Shown: positions 26,672 through 35,410, counted from the first letter of the stretch. The stretch is DNA of 64,000 nt from an uncultured Bacteroidales bacterium (GCA_902768435.1 CACXLJ010000017.1:1-64000), one strand, 5' to 3'. The notes: a model not told the origin generated them from the sequence alone. Made by a program: numbers and translations.

Positions 26672-27730
26672 TTGACACAAGGCATCACATACAATAACCG
26701 CGTGGGCGAGGCGCTCGACAGCGTTCTGGCTGGCATCGACCACACCCGGCTGGTGGTGATTGCCGACGAAAACACAGCACAACTGGTGGTGCCGCGCTTG
26801 GGCAGCACAGCGCTTGCCCAAGCGCCTGTCATCACCATTGCTGCAGGCGAAGAAAACAAGAATCTCGACACACTCGCACAAGTGTGGAGGCAACTCGGCG
26901 AACTGGGCGCCACACGCAATAGTATGGTTGTGAATGTGGGCGGCGGCATGGTAACCGACCTGGGTGGCTTTGCCGCAGCCACTTTCAAGCGGGGTATGGG
27001 ATTCATCAACTGCCCTACCTCACTGCTGGCAGCGGTCGATGCCTCGGTGGGCGGCAAGACGGGCATCGACTTCAACGGACTCAAGAACGAGGTGGGAGTT
27101 TTCGCAATGCCAAGGCACACCATCATCTCGTCGTGCTTTCTCGACACGCTGTCCACACCTGAAATCAAGGCAGGCTATGCCGAGATGCTCAAGCATGCCA
27201 TGCTACACAGCCACGAGCTTTTCACGCAGTTGCTCCATGCCGACTTTGATGCCGCATTCAACACCCTTGAGTTTCTCAAACTCATCGAGCAGTCGGTGGC
27301 CATCAAGCAGCATTTTGTGGAACAGGATCCACATGACAATGGCGCACGACATGCCCTCAACTTGGGGCACACCGTGGCTCATGCCTTCGAGAGTCTGGCA
27401 TTGAAACGCGGCAAACCCATTCATCACGGTTATGCCGTTGCCTGGGGACTTGTTGCCGAAACCTACCTGTCGCACAAGCTCTTTTCCTTCCCGTCGGCCG
27501 ACCTTTATGCCCTGGCCACATTCGTGCTCAGCAACTACAGAGCCTTCCACATCACCTGCGACGACTACGACGATCTCATCGCCTTCATGACACACGACAA
27601 GAAAAGCCGCAACGGCGAAATCAATTGTGCACTGCTCTCGATCTGTGGACAGGTGCACTGCGATGCGACCATTTCACCCAACCACATGAAAGAGGCGCTC
27701 GACATCTATCGCGATCTCATGCACATTTGA
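26672..27730 (+). CDS. aroB: 3-dehydroquinate synthase
   Basis: A 352-residue NAD-dependent enzyme, second step of the shikimate pathway. Recognised by GGGMVTDLGGFAAATFKRG, FINCPTSLLAAVDASVGGKTGID, EMLKHAML, NLGHTVAHAFE and HHGYAVAWGL, the last two supplying zinc ligands. The start is a TTG at 26672: the preceding in-frame triplet but one is the stop codon of the HAD gene, and the next ATG would remove the first 80 or so residues. Start by coupling to the upstream gene is likely. No Shine-Dalgarno-like motif dominates. Confidence 0.94.
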   Translation: MTQGITYNNRVGEALDSVLAGIDHTRLVVIADENTAQLVVPRLGSTALAQAPVITIAAGEENKNLDTLAQVWRQLGELGATRNSMVVNVGGGMVTDLGGFAAATFKRGMGFINCPTSLLAAVDASVGGKTGIDFNGLKNEVGVFAMPRHTIISSCFLDTLSTPEIKAGYAEMLKHAMLHSHELFTQLLHADFDAAFNTLEFLKLIEQSVAIKQHFVEQDPHDNGARHALNLGHTVAHAFESLALKRGKPIHHGYAVAWGLVAETYLSHKLFSFPSADLYALATFVLSNYRAFHITCDDYDDLIAFMTHDKKSRNGEINCALLSICGQVHCDATISPNHMKEALDIYRDLMHI

Positions 27731-28041
27731 TGCTTTTTTTCATCTAATTTCACCCAAAATAATCACATTTAGGGATAAAAAACACCAAATTCCCCAAAAT
27801 GAGCGATTGCCGCGCAGCCATTGCAGCGGTAATTTTGCAGTGTCGATAGTTGAAAACACTCGGCTCTCGGCTTTTCATTAGAAAGTGAATTAGTTATTGG
27901 TTGAATTATCATACACTGCACACAGTGTTTTACTGGCTCACAAATAGCCACTTAGTAGTAAACTATTAAACTCCGTTTCTGACCGATGTGAATCGCTCTC
28001 GAAACGGAGTCTTAATTTTATCTGTATCAAGCATTTACAAA
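27731..28041. other. Intergenic region between aroB and the DUF2207 gene
   Basis: No gene is seen apart from a 60-codon minus-strand open frame (27769-27951) that lacks any family signal. The stretch ends with a terminator-like hairpin (see 27970). Confidence 0.5.
27970..28020. terminator. Hairpin between convergent genes
   Basis: The arms actccgttt (27970-27978) and aaacggagt (28002-28010) are followed by cttaatttta. It could serve aroB on the plus strand and, less well, the convergent DUF2207 gene. Confidence 0.55.
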
Positions 28042-29877
28042 CTAACGGACGCCACTGCCGCCACCACCGCTGTGGCCGCCGCCACCGCCCCACGACGAAC
28101 GGCCGCCACCACCCGAACTGCGCTCACGCTGCAAACGCGCCGCACGCTCGCTCGGGGTTTCGTAGGTGTGCACATAGGTCATACCCCACAAAGCCGAGCG
28201 GGCAAATGTGGAGCAGAACGAGGGCCGCACCTCCAGTTGCGCGGCTATCGGGTCGATCTGCGTATAGTCGGGCCATATCTGCTTCAGGTCGTTGCGCACC
28301 TGGTCGGCAATGCCGTAGAGTGTGGCATGAACAAGATACTCTTTCCATAGCGACACCTCCCTCACGGTGCGTTCGTCGAGCAATGTGAACTCCTGCAAGT
28401 ATTTCTTGAGGCCAAACACCTGCTCGGCATCACTGCGTTGCACCGTCTTGAGATTGATATCAGATGTCTCCAAAAGTGAGAACAGCACCTTTACCACGGG
28501 ACGGTTCTCTACCGGTTTCGCCTTCATGTACTTCTCCAGTTCTTTAGGCTGCAGCACATGATCTTCACCTGCTGCATCATACATGAGCCGTTGCAGGTAG
28601 TAGAGCAGCACATTGCCCCTTTCGCTCTTGTCATAGGGGCAATGGTCGGCAGGTCTGGTTACTGCGAGCATCTCCACGGGATTACCCCTCTGGTCCATGG
28701 CATACTGCAACTGTAATGTGTTCTGGTACATCATGCGCATCACGCACGCTGCCACCAGGTTGGCGTTGGTTGCTTGCTTGGGTTCCACTGCCTTGAGCAC
28801 GCCATAGGTCTTGTTCAGGTCACCGTTGTAGGGGATGTCGCGGTACCACACTTCCACCTCATGACGGTTGTTGCCAAATAGGCTCTTCAGTTTCTTTTCG
28901 CGCTTGAAACTGATGTAGACGCTCGATATGCCCCACAGGGCTATTATTGCCAACAAGCACCACCCTATCAGAATAAACAATGCCTGAAACGATTCTGCAA
29001 GTTCCGACATAGTGCCGCCATTGTTTCCTCCCATCACATTGCTGCTGCCCATCAGCGACGATTTCATGGCCAAGTCACCATTTGCATCTGCGGTAAGCGT
29101 GCCTTCCTTCATTGCAGCCAGCGTTTCTACACAGTCTTTCAGGTCATAGTCGCTGCCCTCTAATGCAGGTTTCGCGAGCAGTTCTACCAAACTGCCCTTC
29201 ACATCGGTCACAGGATGAAACAGCCCTTTGTTGAACACTGCCATGACGATGATTCCATCGCCTTTGCTTGTCATAGGGCGGTCGGTTGTCGCAACAATCT
29301 TGCCATCTTCAAGCACTATCTCGCCATAGTAGCGAAATGCCCACATCCTTGTATCAACCGGCGTGAATGCACCGTTTTCTCGCTCGATTGTCACTTTGGT
29401 TTCTTCGGCATAGGGGTCATCGGCCTCATAGAACATGAAGTTGAAACCATCGAAGTCGTCATACGATTTCACCATTCGGGTCAGCGTATAACGGACCGTG
29501 TACACACGACGCCCGCCTTGGCCTATGCCCCAGCACAGTTCCACTCCCTCGTCGGTCTTATGGTAACCGCAACGATGCGTCTTGGCCGAACGCGGCCGGT
29601 CGATGTCCCATTTTTTCTCCACTTCATAGTCCACACCTGTCTCGTCGGTCACGCTAAACTCGCCCACTTCCATCACGCCCATGTTAAACATCTTGATGAA
29701 AGCCTCGGTGCCATCGTCGTCGTCAATGTCCATGGTGCGGGTCTCAACAACGCGGGCGTGCCCCTTGTCGTTTAACAGCACACGAATATCGAGGTCAACC
29801 AGGCGATGGCCCTCAACAGGCAATGCCGCCTGCAGTGCCAGCATCAGCATGAAACCATATTTCATGAACTTTCTCAT
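28042..29877 (-). CDS. DUF2207-family membrane protein
   Basis: A 611-residue protein read from the ATG at 29877, where MKYGFMLMLALQAALPVEG gives a signal peptide. The longer frame to 29934 overlaps the upstream gene and is unlikely. An extracytoplasmic beta-rich half (to about 310) is followed by one clear membrane segment (AESFQALFILIGWCLLAIIALWGISSVYI), a cytoplasmic part and a glycine-rich tail (GGGGRSSWGGGGGHSGGGGSGVR). Such tails and the link with LemA are typical of DUF2207 and TPM proteins. The ATG overlaps the previous stop as ATGA. The function is unknown; a role in envelope stress is often proposed. Confidence 0.87.
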   Translation of the reverse strand: MRKFMKYGFMLMLALQAALPVEGHRLVDLDIRVLLNDKGHARVVETRTMDIDDDDGTEAFIKMFNMGVMEVGEFSVTDETGVDYEVEKKWDIDRPRSAKTHRCGYHKTDEGVELCWGIGQGGRRVYTVRYTLTRMVKSYDDFDGFNFMFYEADDPYAEETKVTIERENGAFTPVDTRMWAFRYYGEIVLEDGKIVATTDRPMTSKGDGIIVMAVFNKGLFHPVTDVKGSLVELLAKPALEGSDYDLKDCVETLAAMKEGTLTADANGDLAMKSSLMGSSNVMGGNNGGTMSELAESFQALFILIGWCLLAIIALWGISSVYISFKREKKLKSLFGNNRHEVEVWYRDIPYNGDLNKTYGVLKAVEPKQATNANLVAACVMRMMYQNTLQLQYAMDQRGNPVEMLAVTRPADHCPYDKSERGNVLLYYLQRLMYDAAGEDHVLQPKELEKYMKAKPVENRPVVKVLFSLLETSDINLKTVQRSDAEQVFGLKKYLQEFTLLDERTVREVSLWKEYLVHATLYGIADQVRNDLKQIWPDYTQIDPIAAQLEVRPSFCSTFARSALWGMTYVHTYETPSERAARLQRERSSGGGGRSSWGGGGGHSGGGGSGVR

Positions 29878-30227
29878 ACCAGACGCCTCATTCCTTTTAT
29901 TGCTAACATGAACAACAGCCACACCACCAAGCACAAGGCAAAAAGCGATGTCACAGGATATTCCTTAACCAGGCCCCAAGCGCGGCCAAATAGTGACTGC
30001 GAAGCGGTCGAGCCTTGATTCTGACCGTCGGCTGCGGCCACCTGATGCTCACCGTCCTGCATCATAGGGCTATTAAGCTCGGTGGCGTCAAATGTCACAT
30101 CGCCCTGTTTGCTCGACGATGACACATAGCCCGCTCCGCCGCGCGACTGTGTCGCAGCAGCACACTGCGCTGTGGTCGCCATAGCCAACGCAACAGCACA
30201 CAGCATCAATTGCAACAGCAATTTCAT
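29874..30227 (-). CDS. Small single-span membrane protein in the lemA operon
   Basis: A 117-residue protein from the ATG at 30227; an in-frame TTG two codons earlier is less likely. A signal peptide (about 1-22) is followed by a low-complexity soluble part rich in Ser, Gln and Ala and one C-terminal membrane helix (YPVTSLFALCLVVWLLFMLAI) ending in basic residues. I do not recognise a family. Its place between lemA and the DUF2207 gene, with a few bases or an overlap on each side, points to a shared membrane complex. Confidence 0.75.
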   Translation of the reverse strand: MKLLLQLMLCAVALAMATTAQCAAATQSRGGAGYVSSSSKQGDVTFDATELNSPMMQDGEHQVAAADGQNQGSTASQSLFGRAWGLVKEYPVTSLFALCLVVWLLFMLAIKGMRRLV

Positions 30228-30233
30228 GGGCAA

Positions 30234-30803
30234 TTATTTTTCCCCGAACAGGTCGGGCATCTGAGACTTCTGCTCCTGATCCACTTTCAGGTATTCACGC
30301 ACGGTGAAGTGCAGCATGCTTGCAACAAACGACGATGGCCACTGACGCACGGCACGGTTCATCTTAGTTGCCGAGTCGTTATATACCATGCGGCTCATGC
30401 GTACATTCTCTTCATACGAGTTTACGCTGTCCATGGTCTTGTTAAACATCTCGTTGGCCTTCAGGTTTGGATAGGCTTCACCTATAGCAATCAGCCTGCC
30501 AAGTACCTGATTCAGCTCGCCTTGCTGGCGATTCACCGCTTCGGCACTGCTCACATCCTCGCCACGACGCTGCTGAATCACTTTGATCAAAGTTTCGCTC
30601 TCGTGTTGAGCATACTGGCTTGCCGTCTTTGCCAGTGCCAGCAAGGCATCCCAGCGCGAATTCAGCTGAACCTGTATCTGACTTAGCGCATTCTTGCAGT
30701 TCTCGTCAAGTTTCACCAGCGAACGCTGCGTGTTTACAATATACAAACCAATGGCCAATGCAATGACCACAATCAGTGCTAATAATACTAAAACAATTGT
30801 CAT
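30234..30803 (-). CDS. lemA: LemA-family protein
   Basis: A 189-residue protein with one N-terminal membrane helix (about 3-24) and a long helical domain. Family signatures are RSLVKLDENCKNALSQIQVQLNSRWD near the start, then GRLIAIGEAYPNLKANEMF and VRMSRMVYNDSATKMNRAVRQWPSS. LemA proteins often travel with TPM or DUF2207 genes, as here. The biochemical role is unsettled. It is the first gene of a three-gene operon and diverges from the TraB/GumN gene. Confidence 0.93.
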   Translation of the reverse strand: MTIVLVLLALIVVIALAIGLYIVNTQRSLVKLDENCKNALSQIQVQLNSRWDALLALAKTASQYAQHESETLIKVIQQRRGEDVSSAEAVNRQQGELNQVLGRLIAIGEAYPNLKANEMFNKTMDSVNSYEENVRMSRMVYNDSATKMNRAVRQWPSSFVASMLHFTVREYLKVDQEQKSQMPDLFGEK

Positions 30804-30929
30804 AATCTCCGCCTTTAAATAATATGTGACATTAAATATAATTTGTGCTAAATTACAATATTATTGTCAAATTGCAACACAATTCCTAAAGTTTTTTGTT
30901 TTTACAATTCTTTTTCTAAATGAAATCAT

Positions 30930-30937
30930 TAATTTTG
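30930..30937 (+). promoter_or_regulatory. -7 element of the TraB/GumN gene
   Basis: TAATTTTG matches TAnnTTTG and lies about 27 bp before the start. A -33 element at the right distance is not clear. Confidence 0.4.
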
Positions 30938-30964
30938 CACATAATAATATAATAAATGTCTACT

Positions 30965-31852
30965 ATGAAAAGATTTCTTTTGTTCACGCTTATCGTCGTA
31001 GGCGCTATTTGTGCCAACGCTCAACTCTTGTGGAAGGTTTCAGGCAACGGACTCGAGAAACCATCGTACCTCTTCGGTACGCACCACTTCATCTCGGGCG
31101 ACTTCATCGACAGCATCCCCAATCTTTCCCAAGTGATTAACGACATCGATGAGGTGTATGTTGAAATCCAGAACGATGCTATGACTTCGCCTGAAGCATT
31201 ACAATTGATGACAAAGGCCATGATGGCTCCACAAGATAGCACGCTCGACAAGCTCTACTCGCCCGAAGGGCTCAAAATCATCGACGAGGTGGTCCGTAAA
31301 TATTATGGAGTGTTCGGCATCGGGATTGATAAATTCTACACCATGAAGCCCGCCACGGTCATGATGCAGTTACAGGTCATTCAGTCGTCTTCAGCAATTC
31401 CTGGATTCAACCCCAACAACCTCATCGACAAGGCGGTGGAAAAACGCTGCACTAGCAAGGGTAAGAAAGCCAACAGTCTCGAATCTATCGAGTTCCAGAC
31501 CGGTCTGCTGTTCAATGCCCCACTCAACAAGCAGGCCAGCGACCTGCTCGAGATGTGCAAGAACGACAGCAAGATGGAAGAAATGGCAAAGGAACTTGTC
31601 GATGACTATAAGCATCAGCGCATCGAGAAACTGCTCGAAATCATGAGCGACAAGGAGTTGGGCGGCAGCGATGCCGAGGATCTGGAACGACTCGTCTTTG
31701 CCCGCAACCGCAACTGGATTCCCACCATTGTCGAAGCCATGAAGAGTGGAAGCATTCTCGTCTCGGTGGGTGCCGGTCATCTCCCGGGTGAAAATGGCGT
31801 CATCTCTCTGCTGCGCGCACAAGGTTACACCGTTTCTCCAATTTCTCAATAA
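30965..31852 (+). CDS. TraB/GumN-family protein
   Basis: A 295-residue exported protein read from the ATG at 30965 (MKRFLLFTLIVVGAICANA signal); an ATG three codons upstream is possible. Family motifs are YLFGTHHFISGDF near the N-terminus, where GTxH is thought to be part of the active site, and VSVGAGHLPGENGVISLLRAQGY at the end. Related to the Tiki/TraB putative metalloproteases. The function in bacteria is unproven. A 9-bp-period array starts at its stop codon. Confidence 0.9.
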   Translation: MKRFLLFTLIVVGAICANAQLLWKVSGNGLEKPSYLFGTHHFISGDFIDSIPNLSQVINDIDEVYVEIQNDAMTSPEALQLMTKAMMAPQDSTLDKLYSPEGLKIIDEVVRKYYGVFGIGIDKFYTMKPATVMMQLQVIQSSSAIPGFNPNNLIDKAVEKRCTSKGKKANSLESIEFQTGLLFNAPLNKQASDLLEMCKNDSKMEEMAKELVDDYKHQRIEKLLEIMSDKELGGSDAEDLERLVFARNRNWIPTIVEAMKSGSILVSVGAGHLPGENGVISLLRAQGYTVSPISQ

Positions 31853-31926
31853 TTCCAAAATTCCCAAATTTCCCAAATTTCCCAGAATTCCCAAAAGAAC
31901 CAAAAGAACCAAAAGAACCAAAAATT
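31851..31926. repeat. 9-bp-period array filling the gap before a lipoprotein gene
   Basis: About eight units of 9 bp grade from attcccaaa and tttcccaaa to aagaaccaa repeats; cc doublets recur exactly every 9 bp from 31864 to 31919. It takes up nearly all of the 83-bp gap between two genes, ending 9 bp before the next ATG, so repeat number could affect translation. Confidence 0.8.
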
Positions 31927-31935
31927 CAAACGAAT

Positions 31936-32526
31936 ATGAAAAAGATCGCATTTCTCACAGCAGCTTTTGCTATAGCAGCAAGCGCCCTTATGGCAACCAC
32001 CTCTTGCAACAAGGCACAGAACGACAAGAGCGAGGCAAGTCAAGCCTCAACTGTCGCGCAAGAAGAGACTTACCTCACCGCTGTCGATCGCTACCTGACC
32101 GACGAGATTGGCAAATCTTATGCTCCTGGCGAGATTTGCATCCCCTGCGCCCGAATTGTCGATGTCGACGAGCAAAATCCCCAAGACATTCAAGTTTGGG
32201 GCGATTTTTGGATCTTCAACTACAATGTGTCGGGCGACACGCTCAAGACCGTTTCGGGAGGCAGCCACCCGGGGCTTATGCACATCAGCAAAACTGGCAA
32301 CACCTTCAAAGTAACCGCTTTTGATCAGGTAGATGCCGGTGCCGGCAATCTCGAGAGCGCCAAAAAGATTTTTGGCGACCGTTTCGAGAAATTCCAGACA
32401 ATGAACTCCGACGAAAAGGCCCGTGAAGAAGACCGCGCACGCCTCATTGCCGACTATGTGAAAAGCAACAACCTTGCAGTGAAGTGCTACCAAGACTTCG
32501 GCTGGACTGCCGTCAATCTGAAATAA
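31936..32526 (+). CDS. Lipoprotein of unknown function
   Basis: A 196-residue protein with a lipoprotein signal (MKKIAFLTAAFAIAASALMATTSC, Cys24 after ATTS). I do not recognise the family. The mature part is soluble, has the pair CIPCAR near residues 66-71 and a motif GDFWIFNYNVSGDTLKTVSGGSHPGLMHI that recalls small NTF2/cystatin-like folds. It is surface- or periplasm-attached. The next gene also encodes a small lipoprotein. Confidence 0.8.
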   Translation: MKKIAFLTAAFAIAASALMATTSCNKAQNDKSEASQASTVAQEETYLTAVDRYLTDEIGKSYAPGEICIPCARIVDVDEQNPQDIQVWGDFWIFNYNVSGDTLKTVSGGSHPGLMHISKTGNTFKVTAFDQVDAGAGNLESAKKIFGDRFEKFQTMNSDEKAREEDRARLIADYVKSNNLAVKCYQDFGWTAVNLK

Positions 32527-32592
32527 TACTTTTTTTCACCACCATCACCTAAACTGGCCAAGTCACCAGTTTGGGTCATAAATTTTATCACT

Positions 32593-33030
32593 ATGAATAA
32601 TAAATTATTCCTCGCATTAGCATTACTGTGCTCCATGATGTGTCTCACTTCATGCGGCGACAAAACCGTTGACCCCGCTCAACTTCCTCAGCAAATCCAG
32701 TCGTTTGTCAAGCAGACTTTCCCCGGACAGACCATCTCGTTTGCCCAGAAAGACTGCGACTTTCTGTGCTCGCACTACGAAATCACGCTGACCGACGGAA
32801 CTCAGGTGAGTTTCGACTCCGACGATGTGTGGGACAAGATCGAAAGCCCCATGCAAGGAGTGCCGGCATCGGTTGTTCCCGCCCCCGTCGCAACCTATGT
32901 CAACACCAGTTTCCCGGGCATTGGCATCAAGAAAATCGACAAGGAGCGCAACGGCTATGAAGTGGACTTGCTCAATGGCATTGAAGTCAAGCTCAACCAG
33001 CAAGGCGCCCTCATGGAAATGGACGACTAA
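32593..33030 (+). CDS. PepSY-like (DUF2874-type) lipoprotein
   Basis: A 145-residue protein with lipobox CLTSC (Cys21). Two PepSY-like units follow: LPQQIQSFVKQTFPGQTISFAQKDCDFLCSHYEITLTDGTQVSFDSDD and VPAPVATYVNTSFPGIGIKKIDKERNGYEVDLLNGIEVKLNQQGAL. This tandem arrangement is common in Bacteroidota periplasmic proteins related to BLIP-like inhibitors. The target is unknown. The 66-bp leader contains a short hairpin (aaactgg...ccagttt, 32551-32572). Confidence 0.88.
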   Translation: MNNKLFLALALLCSMMCLTSCGDKTVDPAQLPQQIQSFVKQTFPGQTISFAQKDCDFLCSHYEITLTDGTQVSFDSDDVWDKIESPMQGVPASVVPAPVATYVNTSFPGIGIKKIDKERNGYEVDLLNGIEVKLNQQGALMEMDD

Positions 33031-33083
33031 TCATTCTGCCTCGCATTCACGCATAATCATCGCACGCGCGATTTTAGCAAGGA

Positions 33084-34157
33084 ATGAGCACATTAGCAGA
33101 TACACTAAAACAAAAATATCAGCACTTCAAGCAATGGCAGCTCGACCCGTTTAACTATAACGACGACAGCTCCCAGGAGCCGCACCATTGCATCAACTGC
33201 GGCAAAGAGTTTGTGGGCAATTTCTGTCCCACATGTTCGCAGAAGAAAAACCTGGGGCCCATCACCTGGAAGAGTGTCGCCCGGAGCATTGCCGAGGTGT
33301 GGGGCATGCACAACCGTTCACTTACCTACTCGGTGTTGCAGATTTTTCTGCGCCCAGGCTACTTCATCAGCGACTACATCAGCGGCAAACGCCAGGTGAG
33401 CTTCCCGCCCGTCAAAATGCTGGCCATTGTCTCAGTGATTGGAATCCTCGTTGATATCTTGACAGGTTCCCAGGACGTCTTAGGTGTTTTCAATTCCGAT
33501 TTTGACTTCGAAGGCGATAAAATGTTGTTTCTCGACAATGCCTTCGAGTGGATGAATGTTCATCCCGACTTGATGTCGATAATTATGCTGTCCTACCTGA
33601 TCATCCCCAACTACTTCATTTTCAGGTTTGCGCCACGCAACACACGCCACACGCTGCCCCAAGGATTTTTCATCCAGGTGTTCTGTTCTGTGGCATTTCT
33701 GGTGCTGAATATGATTTATGACATCACTGGGATAGGCAGGTTTGTATCTGTTTTGACAGCAATACTGCTCTATTTCACCTACAAGCAACTCTTCGGTTAC
33801 GGCATTTGGGGAACTATATGGCGCTTGATTGCCGCATTTACTGCCGCCATTGTCCTGGCCTCGATCATGTTATGGCTCGACTTCTGCATCCACCTGTTTG
33901 AAGTTGGGCAAACCGAAAATGCCAAGGAATTTGTTCTCTTCGAAGTGCTTTCCATCATCGCATTCATTGCCATTTTGTGGATCAGTTACCTCATTAGCAA
34001 ACCCCGCACCCCTAAACCTCAGTCGCCCCCCAATCCCACCCACGATGAGCCATTAGGCAACAAGGCAGATGCACATCACCACGGCTTATCACAGCAAGAA
34101 CTTGATGCCATTGAAAAAGTTCAGGGCGAACAGCGTGCCTCAGGCAACGAAGACTAA
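33084..34157 (+). CDS. DUF3667-family membrane protein with zinc ribbon
   Basis: A 357-residue protein. A zinc-ribbon-like motif lies near the N-terminus (Cys36, Cys39, Cys48, Cys51 in CINCGKEFVGNFCPTC), followed by the DUF3667 signature NRSLTYSVLQIFLRPGYFISDYISGKRQVSFPPVKML and four or five hydrophobic helices to about residue 300. The tail is polar and Pro/His-rich. Function unknown. Confidence 0.9.
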   Translation: MSTLADTLKQKYQHFKQWQLDPFNYNDDSSQEPHHCINCGKEFVGNFCPTCSQKKNLGPITWKSVARSIAEVWGMHNRSLTYSVLQIFLRPGYFISDYISGKRQVSFPPVKMLAIVSVIGILVDILTGSQDVLGVFNSDFDFEGDKMLFLDNAFEWMNVHPDLMSIIMLSYLIIPNYFIFRFAPRNTRHTLPQGFFIQVFCSVAFLVLNMIYDITGIGRFVSVLTAILLYFTYKQLFGYGIWGTIWRLIAAFTAAIVLASIMLWLDFCIHLFEVGQTENAKEFVLFEVLSIIAFIAILWISYLISKPRTPKPQSPPNPTHDEPLGNKADAHHHGLSQQELDAIEKVQGEQRASGNED

Positions 34158-34233
34158 ACCATCCACAACGACGCCACGCCCCGACAAACTCGCCGCCGAC
34201 CTCAAAGAATTAGGAATATTGAAATAAGGGCTA

Positions 34234-34605
34234 TTATAGTGCAAAATAAACCATTGCCACTATTACCAGCAAATGTAGCAATTGGTCAAGGCCATATAGT
34301 ATCCAGAAAGGTTTTTGTTGATTGTCGGCTAATGAAGTAAACCGCCTGCCAGCAAAGCCTTTCATATAATCAATCACGAAATGTGAACACAATTCAAAAG
34401 CGAACAGCAGTAATACGGTTTTCCATGAAACACTGAAAACAAAGAAAACAAGTCCCATCAAAACCGCATGAACACAGCTATGAAATAAAATGTGTTGTAT
34501 CTTTTTACCACTTGCTTTCGCCTTAATCATCTGAGGTGTTGTAAGGCAATAATCAGCAAGAAAGTGGCAAATGAAAAGCGATATTAAAAGTGCAAGCTGC
34601 ATCAT
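34234..34605 (-). CDS. DUF3307-family membrane protein
   Basis: A 123-residue protein with about four membrane helices. Family residues are HFLADYCLT near the start, HILFHSCVHAVLM, ELCSHFVIDYMKG and LDQLLHLLVI. It may act as a small transport-related or enzyme-like membrane protein; nothing more can be said. A -7-like TAATTTTG lies at 34629-34622. Confidence 0.83.
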   Translation of the reverse strand: MMQLALLISLFICHFLADYCLTTPQMIKAKASGKKIQHILFHSCVHAVLMGLVFFVFSVSWKTVLLLFAFELCSHFVIDYMKGFAGRRFTSLADNQQKPFWILYGLDQLLHLLVIVAMVYFAL

Positions 34606-34639
34606 CCTTTGAATTAGGCCACAAAATTAAATATTTCCC

Positions 34640-35020
34640 TTGAAACGTACAGCAGACATATCAGATTTTTTGAAGCCGATACGTGAGAAACCGTATCAGG
34701 CTCATCTCTCCAACGCATTGCAGGTGGCGGACATGCTCGACTGGGTGCTGCTACAACTCGGCAAGCCCAAGGTGTGGCAGTCATCGTTCTTAATCTCCGA
34801 AGAGTTCATCCGCCGATTGTTCTTCATCGAGAAGTCCGGGCTCGTCACTCGCTTCAACCTCGTGCTCGACCATAAAGCCACAAACAAGACACTCAAGCTT
34901 TGGGCATTCATCACCCAGGTTATCTCCACCACTTACCTTGCAGACAATTCTCGCTACATAGCTGATGAAACAAAGGCACCGATAATATTGATTATCAGTG
35001 CCTTTCTTCAGTCGGGATGA
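34640..35020 (+). pseudogene. Truncated gene remnant beside tRNA-Pro
   Basis: A 126-codon open frame with only a TTG as start. Residues 1-103 (MKRTADISDFLKPIREK..., AHLSNALQVADMLDW, KVWQSSFLISEEFIRRLFFIEKSGL, DHKATNKTLKLWAFITQV, TTYLADN) look like a real protein. They recall the N-terminal part of a PLD-like nuclease family seen in Bacteroidota mobile elements, in which LADN is followed by HSK and a second half (from memory, not checked). Here the similarity would end at about 34948. The frame then runs through the tRNA terminator and ends 9 bases inside the tRNA gene on the other strand. Probably a leftover of an integrated element. Confidence 0.5.
34972..35005 (-). terminator. Terminator of tRNA-Pro
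   Basis: The arms aaaggcac (34972-34979) and gtgccttt (34998-35005) have extended pairing inside. On the minus strand it follows the tRNA 3' end by 6 bp. Confidence 0.7.
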
Positions 35021-35086
35021 CTTGATTCGAACAAGCGACCCCACGCCCCCCAGACGCGTACTCTAACCGGACTGAGCTACATCCCG
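35012..35086 (-). tRNA. tRNA-Pro (anticodon GGG)
   Basis: Read on the minus strand, the acceptor arms CGGGATG (35086-35080) and CATCCCG pair fully. The D arm contains AGCTCAGTCCGGTTAGAG, and the anticodon loop CTGGGGG sits between CGCGT and GCGTG. The T loop is TTCGAAT between GCTTG and CAAGT, and the discriminator base is A. Anticodon GGG reads CCC and CCU. CCA is not encoded. Confidence 0.95.
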
Positions 35087-35124
35087 AACTGTGCAGAAGG
35101 GAGGTTTAACTCCCAAAAGCGGTG

Positions 35125-35156
35125 CAAAGTTAATGAAGATTGCGCACCTGTGCAAA
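35125..35156 (-). promoter_or_regulatory. Promoter of tRNA-Pro
   Basis: On the minus strand, TTTG (35156-35153), a 20-bp spacer and TAACTTTG (35132-35125). Confidence 0.7.
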
Positions 35157-35265
35157 TTTTTTAGCGATTTTTTATCATAAAAATTTTCTAAGCAGGGAAA
35201 ATGACGGTAAAATCGTGTTGACTATGGCAAAGATAAGAAAAACTGAAGGAGCAGTCATGCTAATG

Positions 35266-35360
35266 ACAAAGACACCTGCAAGGACTGCGAGGGACAACGA
35301 TGGCGAGGGACGGTAGGGCGAGGAAGGTGGCGAGGGACAACGATGGCGAGGGGTGAGGAT
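35266..35360. repeat. GCGAGGGAC-rich intergenic repeat
   Basis: The word gcgagggac with variants recurs five times at 12-16 bp spacing, including two copies of gcgagggacaacgatg. The 35157-35490 stretch otherwise contains only the fba terminator. A 90-codon minus-strand frame (35175-35447) across it encodes low-complexity sequence and is not supported. Confidence 0.6.
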
Positions 35361-35380
35361 AGAGGGAAGGGGAAAATGAA

Positions 35381-35410
35381 GGGAGAGGTGCCGATAATGA
35401 CACCTCTCCC
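35381..35410 (-). terminator. Terminator of fba
   Basis: The perfect 10-bp arms gggagaggtg (35381-35390) and cacctctccc (35401-35410) lie downstream of the gene on the minus strand, followed by ttcatttt. Confidence 0.7.
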
